Assembly (NCBI RefSeq): GCF_001039355.2
Contig: NW_019774081.1
Location: forward strand, 324,245-388,244
DNA: 64,000 bases
Origin: Lingula anatina
Lineage: Eukaryota; Brachiopoda; Lingulata; Lingulida; Lingulidae
Reading direction: 5' to 3'
Shown here: positions 59,307 to 64,000 of the stretch, piece after piece
How the letters are laid out: the number at the start of each line of letters is the position of its first letter
Numbering within the stretch: position 1 is the stretch's first letter
The notes under the pieces: model-generated
What the model was told of the DNA's origin: nothing
What the model saw: the letters and a program-made list of their open reading frames with translations, nothing else
The model's database searches: none
Translations under genes and position numbers: made by a program

Positions 59307-62300
59307 TTTGATCTTCGGTTCACCAAAAATTTGCCTCCCTGACTTTGTATTGGAGCATTTATAAACTTCATTATATATATTGGAGCATTTTTAAACTTTA
59401 TCAATTTGGTATTTAACATATCAAAGAAAAAAGTATTAAAAAAAAAAAAAAAAAAATGTCGGCGAGTAACTGTGGTCTGTCATCTTACATTGAAGTTGAA
59501 GGCTGGTAAATTTGTCCGCATATTTCGGTCGCATAATAACTAAAAATAATAATATTTAAGCCATTTTTTTTACGCTTTCTTATATTTTTAATGAATCAAA
59601 GATATGGCTGCACATAACTAGTACTTATTATCAGAAAACTTAGGAGTGCTAATGCTTGAATGAACTTTTGTGCGGGTCATGCTAAAATGGGCAATACAGT
59701 GCAACACACAGAGAAAAATTACTCCAGACACAAGTAAACACTTGCCATCACTCACAATTTTGGAAAAGACTAAAGAACAAAACCTGCTTCAAGCACAGGC
59801 TTTCCAGATATATACCATTCTCACCTTCTGGATGGATGAATATGTATGACAGGAATCATATATTGTCCATTACACTGCTTGATTTGCTGGCCAAGTGGTA
59901 ACATCCTTAGTTGTCAAACACTTCAATTTAGGGGGAATGGGTTTGATGCCTACTCAGGCCCGTGTTTTTTTTTTTTTTTTTTTTTTTTTTAAATACAAGT
60001 GTGAAAATAAGACTTTCACACAGAATATTTAAATCGTGTATATTAATCCTTTATCATGGTTCAATGATTAATATGATGGACGAGTATCAGCTAGTGAGTA
60101 GGAAGTCACCTACTGGCTGTGACCTTGAAATTGACCTTAGACCTATTTTTAATGATGAACTGCACTTCACAAATTTCCAAACTCTTAAATTTGCTATTGA
60201 ACTTGATTGGGAAGTCCTATATTCACAATCTTACTGCAACCTTGGATTTCTTATAAATTGTAATTTTCTGCAAAAAAAAATTGAGAACTCTTGTTTACTG
60301 CATTTTGTAGAGCTTGTCAAGTACAACACTGGAGGTGGTGTCCCTTTTTTTCCATACAAATGTGCTTACTCCAGCTGGTTGTACTATACCTGGAGACAGT
60401 ATCACTTCTCTGATCCTGTACTTTTTTCTTGGTTTCAGGTATTAATCAACATCCAGGCTGGCAACGCCTCGTTTCAAAAATATGTATCCCTACCAGTACA
60501 AACGTCATGTCCCAAAGAGGGTAGGTGATTATTTACTGTTCATCAAGTGAAGAAAAAAATGTCATGGTGTTGCTATTGAAGGATATTTCTTTAATATATA
60601 TCTTTTATTCCAACTTTATTATGAACCTGCAATCTGTGAGTAAATTGTCTTGTTGTAAACAGTTTACTTCTTGATGTTAGCAAACTTTTTCTCACAAGGT
60701 GGAGTTTTCCAGCATTTTCAGGAACCCATCCTGAAAAAAATGCTTCATTTTATCTCACAAGCTGTTGGGTTTTCAATCCCAACAGGTTTCAAATAAACTC
60801 CTGTATTTTATAATTAAGTGCCCAATATAATAAAAACAGTGTAAATCCAGCATTGTAATAATCAGCGGTAAAATATCAGGTAATCGTAGTACGCGCAGTA
60901 AGCTATAACACTGTAATCGTCATATAATAACTTATAGTAATGACGGGGAGAGCGCTTTTTTACCATCAGTTGTTTATTTCTAGAAATTATTAGAGAATGG
61001 AAGCCTCTTAAAGTTTCTACAGATTACCATGATATATATATATATATATCCAATTTGAGAGTCTTCTTGAAAGTTTTATTTAATGTCACAAACTAGCTTA
61101 CTACAATGTTTATTTTCACATTCTACAGAACCATTGAGTTTTTAAATGTATTTCTTAAAGAACTGCACACATTTTATCTTTTGAAGGGTGGTTTATGACT
61201 ATGACATGGAGATGAGAAGAGCAAAAAGGGTTGTAGATGAGGGGAAAGACGATTCTTCAGACATATTGGACTACTGGTCCAAGTTAAATGCAAAATACTA
61301 TGGTGAACAAAGAGACATGGTCAATTATCCTCCACCAGTTTTTTTGGAAAAAAGGAAACCGGTCAGAATGTTCTTTTTTCCTAAATCGCTCTTCGACTTC
61401 GTGGAACCCAAAACGGGAGTTTTAGGTAAGAAGCATGCTATTTATTTATTACTTAAACAGCCATGCATTTTTTACTTTAAAGTGATAAAAATCATTGGCT
61501 TTACATTTGGGCTATCTCAGTACTGTAATGTTTGGTTTTGTTTCCATGTCATATTAAATATTTGGAAGCCTGTTATCCAGATAATGGAATTGGTGTAAGT
61601 TACTGGAATGATACCATGACTAAAACATTTATAAAGGTTAGAAGAAGACAAACAGTTACAAGTTGACAAAAGTATCTGCAAGAACCTGAAGCTCGGAAAA
61701 TAATTTTGTTTAAAAAATGATTTAATTTTATCTTGTAGGAGGCTATATGCTTGTTTTGGGAGCAATAAACATGGGTGTTTCCAAGGAGTTCCTTTTTCCT
61801 GTGGATTTGGCAGAGATTTTTGGGATGATTTTGGTGTTTAGTAAAGTTGCCCAACTTGGAAACAGGGGATTAAGTAGACATCTTATGAAGCAAAGTGATG
61901 TAAGTAGGTTCCTTTGTTATTCACAGAATATGCCTGTGTGTTCTATGTGTTTTGGACTAAAGTAATGCTGTTGAGTACAGCTGTATTTAGTTTCATATAA
62001 TTTCTTTTGTTAATATGAAATTACAATCTTGCCTATGCAGATTTTGAATTTTTAAAAATTGTATGTGACAAATAAATTAAGACAAAGTGACAGTGTAAAG
62101 GAAATTTTATGACTGAAAATCACTGTGTAATGTTACATTTAGTGCAGATCAATATATATATCAATACCATGTACTTTTAATTTAAGACATGGACAGAGAA
62201 GGGCTATTTAAAGCCACTCCAAGAAAGTAAAGAAGTTAGAGAGGTAGCTATTCAGTTCACAGCAGAAAGAGTTGAGTTAGAAAGAACCCTCAAAAGTGTT

Positions 62301-63024
62301 GCTATCCAGTCTGAAAGGGTACGTTACTTTTCAAAGAAAGTTTGATGTTAAGTTGTGGTTTTGTTTGACAATATATTGGAGTTCAGGTTTTTTATAAAAG
62401 AATGTTAGTCAGCAAAAGGACTAGATGTATCTTGTTAATTTACAGTCATAACTTTGTAACATTATTTATCTGTATTCAAATTGTCAGTATAGTTACCAGA
62501 ATTGGGTTTCTCACTCAGTCTTCATTTAGTTAAATTTATTTTATATTAAAGGGATGATAACTCCTCATATGAGATCTATATTGCACAATAAAAACATTGT
62601 GAATAACTCATAGAAATATAATATATTCTGTTTTACCACAAAAACAGCAGTTATAGCTATTATTCTGATATCTGAGCTTGTCTTTAGACCACGTGACCTC
62701 CATTGATGGCTATACTCTGTTAAAATCTCTTAAGAGATTTTAACAAAAAACCAAACTTTTTAGAAAAAAACCAGGGACCAACTTTGAATGTAAAAATGGA
62801 TTCATTAACCATTGGTAAGTATGGGAAAATTGTTCTTTATTCCAGGAAAATTCATTTTTTGGCCGAAACGAAGAGTTATTATCCCTTTAACCAGAGACAA
62901 TATTTTGAGGATTAACATATAATATAAAATTAATTATCTTTGCTAGGAAAATGCACTGTTGCAGCTTGAGGCCAGATACAGGGAAAGACTGGTCCAAGCT
63001 CACAAAAAAGTCAAGGATAGACTG
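58509..63024 (+). CDS. ATP5PB: ATP synthase subunit b, mitochondrial (ATP5PB), 3' incomplete
   Basis: Subunit b is the peripheral stalk of mitochondrial F1Fo ATP synthase, anchored in the inner membrane. The exons are 58509-58536 (or its duplicate 59103-59130), 60439-60520, 61187-61425, 61739-61899, 62187-62318 and 62947-63024. They join in frame into 240 codons. The N-terminus MSLSRVVRLGINQHP is rich in Arg/Ser and lacks acidic residues, as expected for a presequence. Residues about 95-170 carry the family signature: PVRMFFFPKSLFDFVEPKTG and then the membrane segments GYMLVLGAINMGVSKEFLFP and FGMILVFSKV. A charged helix follows, with LEARYRERLVQAHKKVKDRL matching the vertebrate 'TYRERLYRVYKEVKNRL'. 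A 60-residue hydrophilic segment between presequence and membrane is longer than in vertebrates. The last exon or exons (about 50 residues) are not in the window or lie beyond the transposon at 63150. Confidence 0.92.
60060..60430 (-). mobile_element. Family B 5' fragment, reversed, in ATP5PB intron 1
   Basis: The reverse complement starts 'aggatcagagaagtgatact' and 'ccagctggagtaagcacatt' and runs into one tandem unit (gaccttgaaattgacctta). It ends within 10 bp of the acceptor of the exon at 60439. The long + ORF at 59962-60528 is a frame through a T-run, this fragment and that exon. Confidence 0.7.
62550..62886. mobile_element. TTAA-flanked MITE in an ATP5PB intron
   Basis: AGGGATGATAACTC at the left is mirrored by GAGTTATTATCCCT at the right with one mismatch. 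TTAA directly flanks both sides (62546-62549 and 62887-62890). A perfect 26-bp palindrome centred on 'tctcttaagaga' lies inside, near 62731. TTAA target sites are typical of piggyBac-type elements. The 3' half also occurs in the GPCR intron. Confidence 0.85.
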
Positions 63025-63149
63025 GTAAGAAGTTTTGCCCTCTATCTTGTTTGCAAACTTTTTAACTGATTATGTTAATGAATTTGAATGCTGAATATAT
63101 ATATGTATGTATTTTTTTTTTTTTTTTTTTTTTTTGGTGTGTTATATAT

Positions 63150-64000
63150 AATTATTCATTGTACCACCAGCGTTAGCGCTGGCGGTACACATGGTTTTAG
63201 TCCCATCCGGTTCGTTCCGCCGGCTCCTGCGGCTCCGCCGCCATGTCATCGTTACCGCTTCTCCTCCTAGACTACAAGGGCCTGCGTATCCATCTCTTGG
63301 ATTTAGGTCACCTATAATCTCAACTCGTTCCACGTAAAATTTGGGCTTTGTCGGTATTGGGGTCTAGGTGTGGCACTCATTGCAATGCACCCTTGTCTAA
63401 AAATGGCAAAATTAAATGCTAATTATCTACCCTACGGAAGGAATTATGGGAAAAATTTCTACAGACGGCTTTCCAAAAGTCATATGTGTAGATTTCAAAT
63501 ATGCCCTTGGATTTGGCCTTTGACCTTTTTTCAAGGTCAAATGAGTCAAAATTTTCAAAAAAATGAATTTTTTTTTCGAAAAAAAAATTATTTGCCCTGT
63601 TATTCAGACACCACACAGACTTAACCAATAATATTATTGGAAAGTGTTACCCTTCAGGTCATCTTTCATCTCCGTGAATTTGGGGTCAATCGGTGCATTT
63701 TCACGGGCGTAGCAGCCATAAGATACCGAAACTGAAAACTGTCTCTAATTCGGGAACCGTTAATTCCAGAGACCCATTCTTTTTTGCATTTTGTAGAGCA
63801 TGTAAAGCCCAACACTGGAGGTGGTCTCCGTTTTTTTGTATTCCATACGGTTTTCGAGTTACGCTGTATCAAAAAGTACATATTGGTGGTGTAAGCAAAA
63901 TGTACAGTACGGTAATGGATAATAAATTTTGAACTCCGGAAAAATAAAACATAAGGCTTGGCAAAGCAGACAACTTGTGGTCAAAAATGACATTATTTCA
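63150..64000 (-). mobile_element. Family B element, reversed, cut by the window end
   Basis: It starts with the terminal hairpin ('taccaccagcgttagcgctg', 'gcggtac') at 63161-63189 and continues through the distal region in the opposite orientation to 15474-17196. It is nearly identical to 16430-17196 over 750 bp; the accidental 79-codon frames differ at only a few positions. The T-run at 63112-63135 precedes it. The tandem units must lie beyond the window. Confidence 0.85.

Noticed and set aside
59962-60528. 188-codon + strand ORF
   Set aside because: It runs from a poly-T tract through a reversed family B fragment into ATP5PB exon 2 in the wrong frame.

Overview
The window is AT-rich animal nuclear DNA. 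Its genes are split by GT-AG introns, it is full of short inverted-repeat transposons and microsatellites, and it contains two isolated N characters. The proteins look like those of a bilaterian invertebrate. I cannot fix the phylum from sequence alone; the repeat style fits a marine invertebrate such as a hemichordate or a mollusc.

Five genes are well supported. (1) A class A peptide-type GPCR on the + strand has two coding exons (10850-13595, 367 aa). (2) WDR77/MEP50, the WD40 partner of PRMT5, lies on the - strand (33818-37512); its last exon was not found. (3) TMEM9, a lysosomal membrane protein and V-ATPase regulator, lies on the + strand (39053-41980) and has two alternative transmembrane exons of identical length. 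(4) MAPK8IP1/JIP1, a JNK scaffold and kinesin cargo adaptor, lies on the - strand (45412-58379), with 11 constitutive exons plus one cassette exon inside the PTB domain. (5) ATP5PB, subunit b of mitochondrial ATP synthase, lies on the + strand (58509 to beyond 63024, 3' end outside or not found). All exon junctions of these genes were joined by hand and keep the reading frame.

JIP1 and ATP5PB are head to head, with 129 bp between their start codons. This promoter and both first exons occur twice, 594 bp apart, with an N at the junction, which suggests an assembly duplication. WDR77 and ATP5PB are also head-to-head neighbours in human (1p13.2). Here they keep the same orientations but are separated by TMEM9 and JIP1.

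The remainder is mainly mobile DNA. Family A consists of modules that begin near 'aaggcagcaaagctgtcaa' and end in a tgtacagaca hairpin; it fills 5.9-8.7 kb and 23.85-28.4 kb and occurs elsewhere. Family B is about 1.7 kb, carries 145-bp tandem units, and ends in a taccaccagc hairpin; the best copies are at 15.47-17.2 kb and 63.15 kb to the end. There are also at least eight MITE-like elements. Four keep recognisable target sites or empty-site copies, among them a Harbinger-like element nested in family A and a TTAA-flanked element in an ATP5PB intron. Two unexplained - strand exon-like ORFs (60-248 and 22740-22859) and one degraded coding-like stretch (about 29770-30250) remain unassigned.
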